From the NCBI GenBank assembly GCA_947095585.1, contig OX352763.1, positions 66,112,219-66,176,218 of the forward strand: DNA of 64,000 nt, in the 5' to 3' direction. Positions 32,167 to 43,200 of this stretch are shown here, piece by piece; positions within the stretch are counted from its first letter, which is position 1, and each line of letters begins with the position of its first letter. The position numbers and the translations under genes were made by a program. The notes under the pieces were generated by a model, which made no database searches, was not told the DNA's origin, and was given only the letters and a program-made list of their open reading frames with translations. This stretch comes from Nephrocerus scutellatus (lineage: Eukaryota > Arthropoda > Insecta > Diptera > Pipunculidae).

Positions 32167-33843
32167 TGTAACGGAGTTTTCCCAGCCGCGGTAAACTCAG
32201 CGTGACCAGAGTTCAGAGAAAAGGGGTCGTTACAATGAATTTATACTTTTGTGGGACTTTTAGTTATATTCAGTCTTTATTGCTTAAATTGTACTATTTT
32301 CAAGGTGTGGGGATGATCCTGAGCGATGCGTGGGCGTGAGCCTGCGACGATTGTGATTCCTGAGCGATGCGTGGGCGTGAGCCTGACGATCGTAATTCCT
32401 GAGCGATGCGTGAGCCTGAGACGATCGTAATCCCTGAGCGATGCGTGAGCCTGAGGCGATCGTAAATCCTGAGCGATGCGTGAGCGCTAGCCTGAGATGT
32501 GCGTGCAACCTGGATGATGCGTGAGCGCTAGCCTGAGATGTGCGTGCAACCTGGAGGATGCGTGAGCGCTAGCCTGAGATGTGCGTGCAACCTGGATGAT
32601 GCGTGAGCGCTAGCCTGCGATGAGCGTGCAACCTGGGTGATGCGTGAGCGCTAGCCTGCGATGAGCGTGCAACCTGGGTGATGCGCGGGCCTGAGACAAT
32701 CGTGATCCCTGAGCGATACGTGAGCCGGAGACGATCGTGGTTCCTGAGCGATGCGTGAGCCTGACGATCGTAATTCCTGAGCGATGCGTGAGCGCTAGCC
32801 TGAGAAGTGCGTGCAACCTGGATGATGCGTGAGCGCTGGCCTGCGATGAGCGTGCAACCTGGGTGATGCGTGCGATGGCGAGGAATGTGATGGATGCAAT
32901 GGACGACGTTGGCAGCGATATGCTGCGCTTTACCAGCGTAAAACCTGCGGGGAAGCCACACAGCGAAATTACGTTGTACGACGGCAGAGTTCATGAATGC
33001 AATGGACGACGTTGGCAGCGATATGCTGCGCTGTACCAGCGTAAAACCTGCGGGGGAGACACACAGCGAACTTACGTTGTACGACGGCAGAGTTGATGAA
33101 TGTAATGGACGACGTCGGCAGCGATATGCTGCGCTGTACCAGCGTAAAACCTGCGGGGGAGCCACACAGCAAAATTACGTTGTACGACGCCAAGAATTGT
33201 GCTGAATACAATGGACGCGTTGGCAGCGATATGTTGCGCTGTACCAGCGTAAAACCTGCGGGGGAGCCACACAGCGAAATTACGTTGTACGACGGCAGAA
33301 TTGATGAATGCAATGGACGACGTCGGCAGCGATATGCTGCGCTGTACCAGCGTAAAACCTGCGGGGGAGCCGCACAGCGAAATTACGTTGTACGACGGCA
33401 AGAATTGTGATGAATACAATGGACGACGTTGGCAGCGATATGCCCAGTAACGTCGTCAGCGGATGAGTAGTGACGTCGAAAGCGAGTATGTAACTGACGT
33501 CGGCAGCGAAATGCAAAGCAAATGTTGTATGTAGATTAAGTTAGCACTTACCGAGGCGTGATCCAGCCAGCGCAATGGCGAACAAAGAAAGCGACTAAGA
33601 GAGTGATCGCCTGCGTGTTCGCCCTTTTTTACCATCTTGCGTTGCCAATTCTCAAGTCACGTGCTGCGATGTGATTGGCCAATCCGGTGGCGTGATGCTG
33701 CTGTTGTCTTTTATTTTATATGCATTTGTTGGATTGTTGAATTGGCTGCACTGCGTGGGTACAGGGTGCACCCGAATTTGGGAAAAAGTATGTGGCATGT
33801 TTTGTATGAACAAAATTCGGCCACAAGAATTTTGTTCTTCACA
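32167..33843 (-). repeat. Family C middle (functional 5') LTR
   Basis: 1677 bp with the same ends as 28685-30171. It is longer mainly because of about 170 bases at 33520-33690 that are absent from the other LTR. Minisatellites: short units at 32310-32880 and 104-bp units at 32880-33445. Internal-type sequence flanks it on both sides. Confidence 0.85.
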
Positions 33844-34057
33844 CTCCCCCATTACTTCGGCGGAAAACACTTGCACTTCACTAGCTAGTTCTAATAACGG
33901 GGCGTCTACGTTCGTAATCCCGGTTTACATTGTTGCGTCTGCTGCTTTGACTTCGGTGCTGCTGTTGACTTCGTTGCTGCTGTGCTTGTTGCTGTTGTTT
34001 GTTCTGTAGATGCTCGGGTTCGGGTTCGTTTCGGCCACAAGAATTTTGTTCTTCACA
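33844..34057 (-). repeat. Extra internal 3' end plus LTR stub of family C
   Basis: 33844-34014 repeats 30172-30342 (polypurine tract, end of the Gln-rich frame). After a CGGGTT-repeat junction, 34030-34057 repeats the outermost LTR bases (GGCCACAAGAATTTTGTTCT through CACA). This stub touches the GTTG target duplication, so it is the true outer edge of the insertion. Confidence 0.8.
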
Positions 34058-34061
34058 GTTG

Positions 34062-34676
34062 GAACGACCACATATTTGCCATCGCCAAAAATGCTGCGAG
34101 CTGTTTAGGTTTCCTAAAACGGTGCAAGATGTACTTCACTCCTCCTTGGCTACTATTTACAAGGCGTATATTCGCCCTAAACTCGAATACAATTGTATTG
34201 CCTGGCCAGGTGCCCTCAAGACCACATTGCATCTACTAGACAGAGTTCAGTACCGCGCGTTAAAACTTATTGGTGACGTTCATATCGCAAAAACAATAGA
34301 ATCGCTTGAACATCGTAGGAATGTTTCCTGCCTGTCACTGTTTTATCGCTTTTTCCACAAGCGGTGTTCAAAAGAAATATCCAGATGCATCCCCCCTATT
34401 CTCCAACCCATCCGTAATACCCGTGCCTCAACTCGTGCTCACGGGTCTACCATTAAGCATATCTTCGGACGTACTAACCAATTCAGAGATTCCTTCTTTA
34501 GCCGCACGATAGTTATATGGAATGATTTGCCTGATTCTGTGTTTCCGCATTTTTATGATCTGCAGTCGTTTAAGACACGCGAGTTACGTATCCATAACAG
34601 CCACAACATATACAATATTGTTTGCCTTACTTATTACTTATTGCGCAATTTTCGAATTGCACTTTTCGTTGTTCCA
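34062..34676 (+). pseudogene. LINE (Jockey/CR1-type) reverse transcriptase C-terminus
   Basis: It starts with NDHIFAIAKNAASCLGFLKR and, after a frameshift near 34135, gives IYKAYIRPKLEYNCIAWPGA, LLDRVQYRALKLIGD and SFFSRTIVIWNDLPDSVFP, the thumb and C-terminal tail of non-LTR reverse transcriptases. It continues the LINE at 28500-28684. From about 34600 it is AT-rich 3' sequence, and at 34677 it abuts the 121-bp repeat unit. Confidence 0.85.
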
Positions 34677-34980
34677 ATCAATGCACCTGCATATTGTTAC
34701 ATACATACATATTTCATATTTCGCAAACTTTGAAATTGTCTTTTTTATATTCCTTAATTCGCATTTAATCAAATTACAATTTGTTTACCTCAAGTCAATC
34801 AATGCACTTGCCCATATAATTTGTATTGTATTCATATTGCAAAGTAAGCATAAAAAATGTATAAAAGACAATGTAAAAATTGTTATAATTGAAGTCTTGT
34901 GAATAAATTTGAATACGGCGTTACGCTGCCCAAAAATTAATTGTGTTTTTTTTGGAAAGCCTCCTGGTCTAAACCTTAAC
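34677..34980 (+). repeat. 5' LTR of a 17.6/297-type Gypsy, left-truncated, with about 1.2 copies of the 121-bp unit
   Basis: From 34677 (CAATCAATGCACCTGCATAT) to about 34810 it carries one full 121-bp unit plus the start of a second. A tail shared with 57736-57907 follows: TATAAAAG box at 34860-34867, AATAAA at 34902-34907, end ...AAACCTTAAC at 34980. The left edge joins LINE sequence and is probably a breakpoint. Confidence 0.8.
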
Positions 34981-34998
34981 TGGCGCAGTCGTGTACGG
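34981..34998 (+). other. Primer binding site, tRNA-Ser-like
   Basis: TGGCGCAGTCGTGTACGG: the first 11 bases fit the tRNA-Ser complement used by 17.6/297/gypsy-type elements, then it diverges. It follows the LTR end without spacer. Confidence 0.7.
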
Positions 34999-35571
34999 AC
35001 AAATTTTTTCAGTATACTTAAAAAACGTTCAGTACTGTAGTTCATCAACGGTTTATTGATAAGCGAACTAAGTGAAGTGAAGTTTGTGTACGAAAAAATA
35101 GAACACAAGATTAGCTTTCATCGAATAAACTTTCGACGGTTTATCGGAAAATTAGTGAATCCAAAACTCTGGAAAAAGAAAGCAAATCTTGGCGTCTTTT
35201 AACACATAAGTTCAGGACCAGTCAACAAGGAAAACTACCACAACATGAAGACAATGCTCACCTCAGCTACATGCATGTAAGTCAAAGTAAATATACATCC
35301 ATACTCAAATCCAACGTCCAATAGAACTAACACAAAGGCTAGACCAAGGAGAGCCCCTTATTATTTGCAAACTTCCAATAGATTTAAATTAGGAAACATA
35401 AGTGAAACTTCAGACGAAGAGTTAGAATATATCGTGGTCGAGAGAGCACAACTGAATGGCGATTCAGATAATCAATTAAAATATAATACCAAAAAAGTAA
35501 ATAAAACAAAAAACGAAAATAGTACATTAAGTGACCTTAGTAACTTCTTCAGTAATATTAAAATAGGAAGA
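34999..35571 (+). other. Leader of the 17.6-type Gypsy
   Basis: A non-coding leader is likely. The gag frame is already open from 35365 without an ATG (SNRFKLGNISETSDEELEYI), so the true Gag start could be a non-AUG codon or lie upstream if a start was lost. Confidence 0.5.
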
Positions 35572-36873
35572 ATGTCTTTAAATCAGGAACAATACGTTCA
35601 AACCCCACAGCAAAACGCTGCTCAGGTAGCACTAAATAATCAAGAACAACACCTTCCAGTCCCACAACAAAACGCTCAAATTGATGTATTTCAGGCACTA
35701 AGAGTGTCTGATGCCATTAAGGACCTACCGAAATTCGACGGTAAATCCCGGCTCCTTTTTGAATTTACACACAATGTAGAGGAGATATTAAGTCTTCTCC
35801 CGACAGTGGATGGCACCATTCAAGGCACAATTTTTCTGCAAGCAATTCGTAACAAAGTTATTGGCCCCGCCAATGAAATATTAAATATGTACGGAACACC
35901 ATTGATCTGGACCTCCATAAGATCCAACCTTACAATACATTATTCTGATAAGAGGAACGAGACATCTCTTATCAGAGACCTTCACGGTCTAAGGCAAAAC
36001 CAAAATAACGTAGAACGATTCTATAGTAAAGTTATAGAAATTTTCGCGACAATCAGCAACCAAGTTCAAGTCCACGAGACAAACGTAAGCGTTATTAAGG
36101 CAAAAATCGATCTTTTTGAAGAAATGTGTTTAAACACATTCTTGGTCGGATTACGCGAACCCTTAGGCTCAACTATCCGTGCAATGAAACCACCTTCACT
36201 ACCCGAAGCTTTCGCATTTTGCATAAAAGAACAAAATATCTTTTATTCGAAATCAAATCCGTCATCTGAAAAATTTACCTACAGGAAATCATTAGAACAA
36301 CCTCATTCAATCGGACAGCTTTACATACCACAAACGCGACAACCACACCATTTTAACCCATCATATAACGGGTACTCGACCAATCCATCAGCACCTCACT
36401 TCAAGCTAAACCTTGAGCAACGGCAACCATTCTTCCAACAACGTCCCCCACAACAACAACAGATTTTCCAAACACAATTTCAACAGAGACAACAGTTCCA
36501 GCAACAACAACCACCTCAAAATTATATCCAACGACAACAGCAGCCTCTTCAAACTCAACAAAGAAGCTTACCACCAGTGGAACCAATGGAACTTGGTTCT
36601 GGAAATACCAGACAGACTCGAAGAAGCCAGCAACCGTCCAATAATTTTAGACAAAACTGGTCTCCAAAATTCACAAGCCAGGAACCTCATAACGTAACGT
36701 ACAAAACAGACAACCTTGGTAACCAAACAGAAGCAAACAATTATCAACAGCTAGATTCCTACTATAACTATGACCAATTTGATCAACAGGATCCTGACTT
36801 ACTAAACGCAATGCACGAACTAGACGACGGAAATTTTCACATACCTGCCTCGACAGACCAATCGGATACGTAG
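35572..36873 (+). CDS. gag: Gag of the 17.6/297-type Gypsy
   Basis: 433 residues from the first in-frame ATG at 35572. The N-terminus has a twofold NQEQ-PQQNA repeat. The capsid-like domain (about residues 40-250) contains ALRVSDAIKDLPKFDGKSRL, GTPLIWTSIRSNLTIHYSDK, RDLHGLRQNQNNVERFYSKV and CLNTFLVGLREPLGSTIRAM, as in errantivirus-type Gypsy Gags. The C-terminal third is Gln/Pro-rich (QQRPPQQQQ...) with no Cys-His knuckle, also typical of that group. It ends TAG at 36871-36873. It is open throughout, but its pol partner is destroyed. Confidence 0.85.
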   Translation: MSLNQEQYVQTPQQNAAQVALNNQEQHLPVPQQNAQIDVFQALRVSDAIKDLPKFDGKSRLLFEFTHNVEEILSLLPTVDGTIQGTIFLQAIRNKVIGPANEILNMYGTPLIWTSIRSNLTIHYSDKRNETSLIRDLHGLRQNQNNVERFYSKVIEIFATISNQVQVHETNVSVIKAKIDLFEEMCLNTFLVGLREPLGSTIRAMKPPSLPEAFAFCIKEQNIFYSKSNPSSEKFTYRKSLEQPHSIGQLYIPQTRQPHHFNPSYNGYSTNPSAPHFKLNLEQRQPFFQQRPPQQQQIFQTQFQQRQQFQQQQPPQNYIQRQQQPLQTQQRSLPPVEPMELGSGNTRQTRRSQQPSNNFRQNWSPKFTSQEPHNVTYKTDNLGNQTEANNYQQLDSYYNYDQFDQQDPDLLNAMHELDDGNFHIPASTDQSDT

Positions 36874-37275
36874 ACATCAATAAGCATGGCACTGTGCTGC
36901 ATTATATAAACATTTCCTCACCCTTCGGACGCCCATTAAAATTCCTAATTCCGTTTGCCCAATTTTGTAGAATTCAATCAGCCTGGAAAAACCAGATTCT
37001 TAGTGTTCCGCTTTCACGGATACTTCGATGGTTTGCTAGGACTGGATGCACTCACTAAATTAGGAGCGAAAATTGATTTAGCCAACAAGCATTTAATTAC
37101 AGAAAAGTCTGTAATACCTCTCGAACTAAAGTCTATCTTTATGTCTCAAAAATACATTCTTTCGGAAAACTCGAAAACAATAGTGAATTTGCCAGTCGAT
37201 GTGCAGGAAGGAGATATCCTTATTAGCACAACATATATCACACCTCACTTATATATTCCAGAAGGAATATATAGA
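36874..37275 (+). pseudogene. pol: Protease remnant of the 17.6-type Gypsy, active site deleted
   Basis: SSPFGRPLKFLI near 36915-36950, which normally leads into the catalytic D-T-G, is followed in another frame by FVEFNQPGKTRFLVF, HGYFDGLLGLDALTKLGAKI and PEGIYRA. The DTG segment is missing. At 37276 pol sequence changes abruptly into the 121-bp array at a shared GCATTTAATCAAATTACAC. RT, RNase H and integrase are absent. Confidence 0.82.
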
Positions 37276-40200
37276 GCATTTAATCAAATTACACTTTGTT
37301 CACCTCAAGTCAATCAATGCACCTGCATATTATTACATACATACATATTTCATATTTCGCCAACTTTGAAATTGTCTTTTTTATATTCCTTATTTCGCAT
37401 TTAATCAAATTACACTTTGTTCACCTCAAGTCAATCAATGCACCTGCATATTATTACATACATACATATTTCATATTTCGCCAACTTTGAAATTGTCTTT
37501 TTTATATTCCTTAATTCGCATTTAATCAAATTACACTTTGTTCACCTCAAGTCAATCAATGCACCTGCATATTATTACATACATACATATTTCGTATTTC
37601 GCCAACTTTGAAATTGTCTTTTTTATATTCCTTAATTCGCATTTAATCAAATTACACTTTGTTCACCTCAAGTCAATCAATGCACCTGCATATTATTACA
37701 TACATACATATTTCATATTTCGCCAACTTTGAAATTGTCTTTTTTATATTCCTTAATTCGCATTTAATCAAATTACACTTTGTTCACCTCAAGTCAATCA
37801 ATGCACCTGCATATTATTACATACATACATATTTCATATTTCGCCAACTTTGAAATTGTCTTTTTTATATTCCTTAATTCGCATTTAATCAAATTACAAT
37901 TTGCTCACCTCAAGTCAATCAATGCACCTGCATATTATTACATACATACATATTTCATATTTCGCCAACTTTGAAATTGTCTTTTTTTATTCCTTAATTC
38001 GCATTTAATCAAATTACACTTTGTTCACCTCAAGTCAATCAATGCACCTGCATATTATTACATACATACATATTTCATATTTCGCCAACTTTGAAATTGT
38101 CTTTTTTATATTCCTTAATTCGCATTTAATCAAATTACACTTTGTTCACCTCAAGTCAATCAATGCACCTGCATATTATTACATACATACATATTTCATA
38201 TTTCACCAACTTTGAAATTGTCTTTTTTATATTCCTTAATTCGCATTTAATCAAATTACACTTTGTTCACCTCAAGTCAATCAATGCACCTGCATATTAT
38301 TACATACATACATATTTCATATTTCGCCAACTTTGAAATTGTCTTTTTTATATTCCTTATTTCGCATTTAATCAAAGTACACTTTGTTCACCTCAAGTCA
38401 ATCAATGCACCTGCATATTATTACATACATACATATTTCATATTTCGCCAACTTTGAAATTGTCTTTTTTATATTCCTTAATTCGCATTTAATCAAATTA
38501 CACTTTGTTCACCTCAAGTCAATCAATGCACCTGCATATTATTACATACATACATATTTCATATTTCGCCAACTTTGAAATTGTCTTTTTTATATTCCTT
38601 AATTCGCATTTAATCAAATTACACTTTGTTCACCTCAAGTCAATCAATGCACCTGCATATTATTACATACATACATATTTCATATTTCGCCAACTTTGAA
38701 ATTGTCTTTTTTATATTCCTTAATTCGCATTTAATCAAATTACACTTTGTTCACCTCAAGTCAATCAATGCACCTGCATATTATTACATACATACATATT
38801 TCATATTTCGCCAACTTTGAAATTGTCTTTTTTATATTCCTTATTTCGCATTTAATCAAATTACACTTTGTTCACCTCAAGTCAATCAATGCACCTGCAT
38901 ATTATTACATACATACATATTTCATATTTCGCCAACTTTGAAATTGTCTTTTTTATATTCCTTAATTCGCATTTAATCAAATTACACTTTGTTCACCTCA
39001 AGTCAATCAATGCACCTGCATATTATTACATACATACATATTTCATATTTCGCCAACTTTGAAATTGTCTTTTTTATATTCCTTATTTCGCATTTAATCA
39101 AATTACACTTTGTTCACCTCAAGTCAATCAATGCACCTGCATATTATTACATACATACATATTTCATATTTCGCCAACTTTGAAATTGTCTTTTTTATAT
39201 TCCTTAATTCGCATTTAATCAAATTACACTTTGTTCACCTCAAGTCAATCAATGCACCTGCATATTATTACATACATACATATTTCATATTTCGCCAACT
39301 TTGAAATTGTCTTTTTTATATTCCTTATTTCGCATTTAATCAAATTACACTTTGTTCACCTCAAGTCAATCAATGCACCTGCATATTATTACATACATAC
39401 ATATTTCATATTTCGCCAACTTTGAAATTGTCTTTTTTATATTCCTTATTTCGCATTTAATCAAATTACACTTTGTTCACCTCAAGTCAATCAATGCACC
39501 TGCATATTATTACATACATACATATTTCATATTTCGCCAACTTTGAAATTGTCTTTTTTATATTCCTTAATTCGCATTTAATCAAATTACACTTTGTTCA
39601 CCTCAAGTCAATCAATGCACCTGCATATTATTACATACATACATATTTCATATTTCGCCAACTTTGAAATTGTCTTTTTTATATTCCTTAATTCGCATTT
39701 AATCAAATTACACTTTGTTCACCTCAAGTCAATCAATGCACCTGCATATTATTACATACATATATATTTCATATTTCGCCAACTTTGAAATTGTCTTTTT
39801 TATATTCCTTAATTCGCATTTAATCAAATTACACTTTGTTCACCTCAAGTCAATCAATGCACCTGCATATTATTACATACATACATATTTCATATTTCGC
39901 CAACTTTGAAATTGTCTTTTTTATATTCCTTAATTCGCATTTAATCAAATTACAATTTGCTCACCTCAAGTCAATCAATGCACCTGCATATTATTACATA
40001 CATACATATTTCATATTTCGCCAACTTTGAAATTGTCTTTTTTATATTCCTTAATTCGCATTTAATCAAATTACAATTTGCTCACCTCAAGTCAATCAAT
40101 GCACCTGCATATTATTACATACATACATATTTCATATTTCGCCAACTTTGAAATTGTCTTTTTTATATTCCTTAATTCGCATTTAATCAAATTACACTTT

Positions 40201-43200
40201 GTTCACCTCAAGTCAATCAATGCACCTGCATATTATTACATACATACATATTTCATATTTCGCCAACTTTGAAATTGTCTTTTTTATATTCCTTAATTCG
40301 CATTTAATCAAATTACACTTTGTTCACCTCAAGTCAATCAATGCACCTGCATATTATTACATACATACATATTTCATATTTCGCCAACTTTGAAATTGTC
40401 TTTTTTATATTCCTTAATTCGCATTTAATCAAATTACACTTTGTTCACCTCAAGTCAATCAATGCACCTGCATATTATTACATACATACATATTTCATAT
40501 TTGAAACTTTGAAATTGTCTTTTTTATATTCCTTAATTCGCATTTAATCAAATTACACTTTGTTCACCTCAAGTCAATCAATGCACCTGCATATTATTAC
40601 ATACATACATATTTCATATTTCGCCAACTTTGAAATTTTTTTTTTTATATTCCTTAATTCGCATTTAATCAAATTACACTTTGTTCACCTCAAGTCAATC
40701 AATGCACCTGCATATTATTACATACATACATATTTCATATTTCGCCAACTTTGAAATTGTCTTTTTTATATTCCTTAATTCGCATTTAATCAAATTACAC
40801 TTTGTTCACCTCAAGTCAATCAATGCACCTGCATATTATTACATACATACATATTTCATATTTCGCCAACTTTGAAATTGTCTTTTTTATATTCCTTAAT
40901 TCGCATTTAATCAAATTACACTTTGTTCACCTCAAGTCAATCAATGCACCTGCATATTATTACATACATACATATTTCATATTTCGCCAACTTTGAAATT
41001 GTCTTTTTTTATTCCTTAATTCGCATTTAATCAAATTACACTTTGTTCACCTCAAGTCAATCAATGCACCTGCATATTATTACATACATACATATTTCAT
41101 ATTTCGCCAACTTTGAAATTGTCTTTTTTTATTCCTTAATTCGCATTTAATCAAATTACACTTTGTTCACCTCAAGTCAATCAATGCACCTGCATATTAT
41201 TACATACATACATATTTCATATTTCGCCAACTTTGAAATTGTCTTTTTTATATTCCTTAATTCGCATTTAATCAAATTACACTTTGTTCACCTCAAGTCA
41301 ATCAATGCACCTGCATATTATTACATACATACATATTTCATATTTCGCCAACTTTGAAATTGTCTTTTTTATATTCCTTAATTCGCATTTAATCAAATTA
41401 CACTTTGTTCACCTCAAGTCAATCAATGCACCTGCATATTATTACATACATACATATTTCATATTTCGCCAACTTTGAAATTGTCTTTTTTTATTCCTTA
41501 ATTCGCATTTAATCAAATTACACTTTGTTCACCTCAAGTCAATCAATGCACCTGCATATTATTACATACATACATATTTCATATTTCGCCAACTTTGAAA
41601 TTATCTTTTTTATATTCCTTAATTCGCATTTAATCAAATTACAATTTGCTCACCTCAAGTCAATCAATGCACCTGCATATTATTACATACATACATATTT
41701 CATATTTCGCCAACTTTGAAATTGTCTTTTTTATATTCCTTAATTCGCATTTAATCAAATTACACTTTGTTCACCTCAAGTCAATCAATGCACCTGCATA
41801 TTATTACATACATACATATTTCATATTTCGCCAACTTTGAAATTGTCTTTTTTTATTCCTTAATTCGCATTTAATCAAATTACACTTTGTTCACCTCAAG
41901 TCAATCAATGCACCTGCATATTATTACATACATACATATTTCATATTTCGCCAACTTTGAAATTGTCTTTTTTATATTCCTTAATTCGCATTTAATCAAA
42001 TTACACTTTGTTCACCTCAAGTCAATCATGCACCTGCATATTATTACATACATACATATTTCATATTTCACCAACTTTGAAATTGTCTTTTTTATATTCC
42101 TTAATTCGCATTTAATCAAATTACACTTTGTTCACCTCAAGTCAATCAATGCACCTGCATATTATTACATACATACATATTTCATATTTCGCCAACTTTG
42201 AAATTGTCTTTTTTATATTCCTTATTTCGCATTTAATCAAAGTACACTTTGTTCACCTCAAGTCAATCAATGCATATTTATGCATATTTCATATTTCGCC
42301 AACTTTGAAATTGTCTTTTTTATATTCCTTAATTCGCATTTAATCAAATTACACTTTGTTCACCTCAAGTCAATCAATGCACCTGCATATTATTACATAC
42401 ATACATATTTCATATTTCGCCAACTTTGAAATTGTCTTTTTTATATTCCTTATTTCGCATTTAATCAAATTACACTTTGTTCACCTCAAGTCAATCAATG
42501 CACCTGCATATTATTACATAGATACATATTTCATATTTCGCCAACTTTGAAATTGTCTTTTTTATATTCCTTAATTCGCATTTAATCAAATTACACTTTG
42601 TTCACCTCAAGTCAATCAATGCACCTGCATATTATTACATACATACATATTTCATATTTCGCCAACTTTGAAATTGTCTTTTTTATATTCCTTATTTCGC
42701 ATTTAATCAAATTACACTTTGTTCACCTCAAGTCAATCAATGCACCTGCATATTATTACATACATACATATTTCATATTTCGCCAACTTTGAAATTGTCT
42801 TTTTTATATTCCTTAATTCGCATTTAATCAAATTACACTTTGTTCACCTCAAGTCAATCATGCACCTGCATATTATTACATACATACATATTTCATATTT
42901 CGCCAACTTTGAAATTGTCTTTTTTATATTCCTTATTTCGCATTTAATCAAATTACACTTTGTTCACCTCAAGTCAATCAATGCACCTGCATATTATTAC
43001 ATAGATACATATTTCATATTTCGCCAACTTTGAAATTGTCTTTTTTATATTCCTTAATTCGCATTTAATCAAATTACACTTTGTTCACCTCAAGTCAATC
43101 AATGCACCTGCATATTATTACATACATACATATTTCATATTTCGCCAACTTTGAAATTGTCTTTTTTATATTCCTTATTTCGCATTTAATCAAATTACAC

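Larger units (their letters stand above)
28685..34057 (-). mobile_element. Pol-less Gypsy element (family C) with an extra LTR, inserted in a LINE
   Basis: The 4-bp repeat GTTG flanks the whole (28681-28684 and 34058-34061), with LINE sequence on both sides. Reading on the minus strand from 34057: an LTR start stub of 43 bases, a 171-base piece of internal 3' end, a full LTR (33843-32167), primer site, Gag fused to protease, a Gln-rich frame, polypurine tract and a second LTR (30171-28685). RT, RNase H and integrase are absent. The LTRs contain two minisatellites. The element would need another element's Pol to move. Confidence 0.85.

Noticed and set aside
28976..33516. Frames of 60-370 residues on both strands with repeated PAGFTLVQRSISLPT or CTSVKPAGEPHSEIT motifs
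   Set aside because: They are translations of the family C LTR minisatellites in several frames. Both strands are equally open, so they reflect repeat composition.
33999..34733. A 244-residue host protein
   Set aside because: The frame starts in transposon LTR sequence and its body is a LINE reverse transcriptase tail running into the 121-bp unit.
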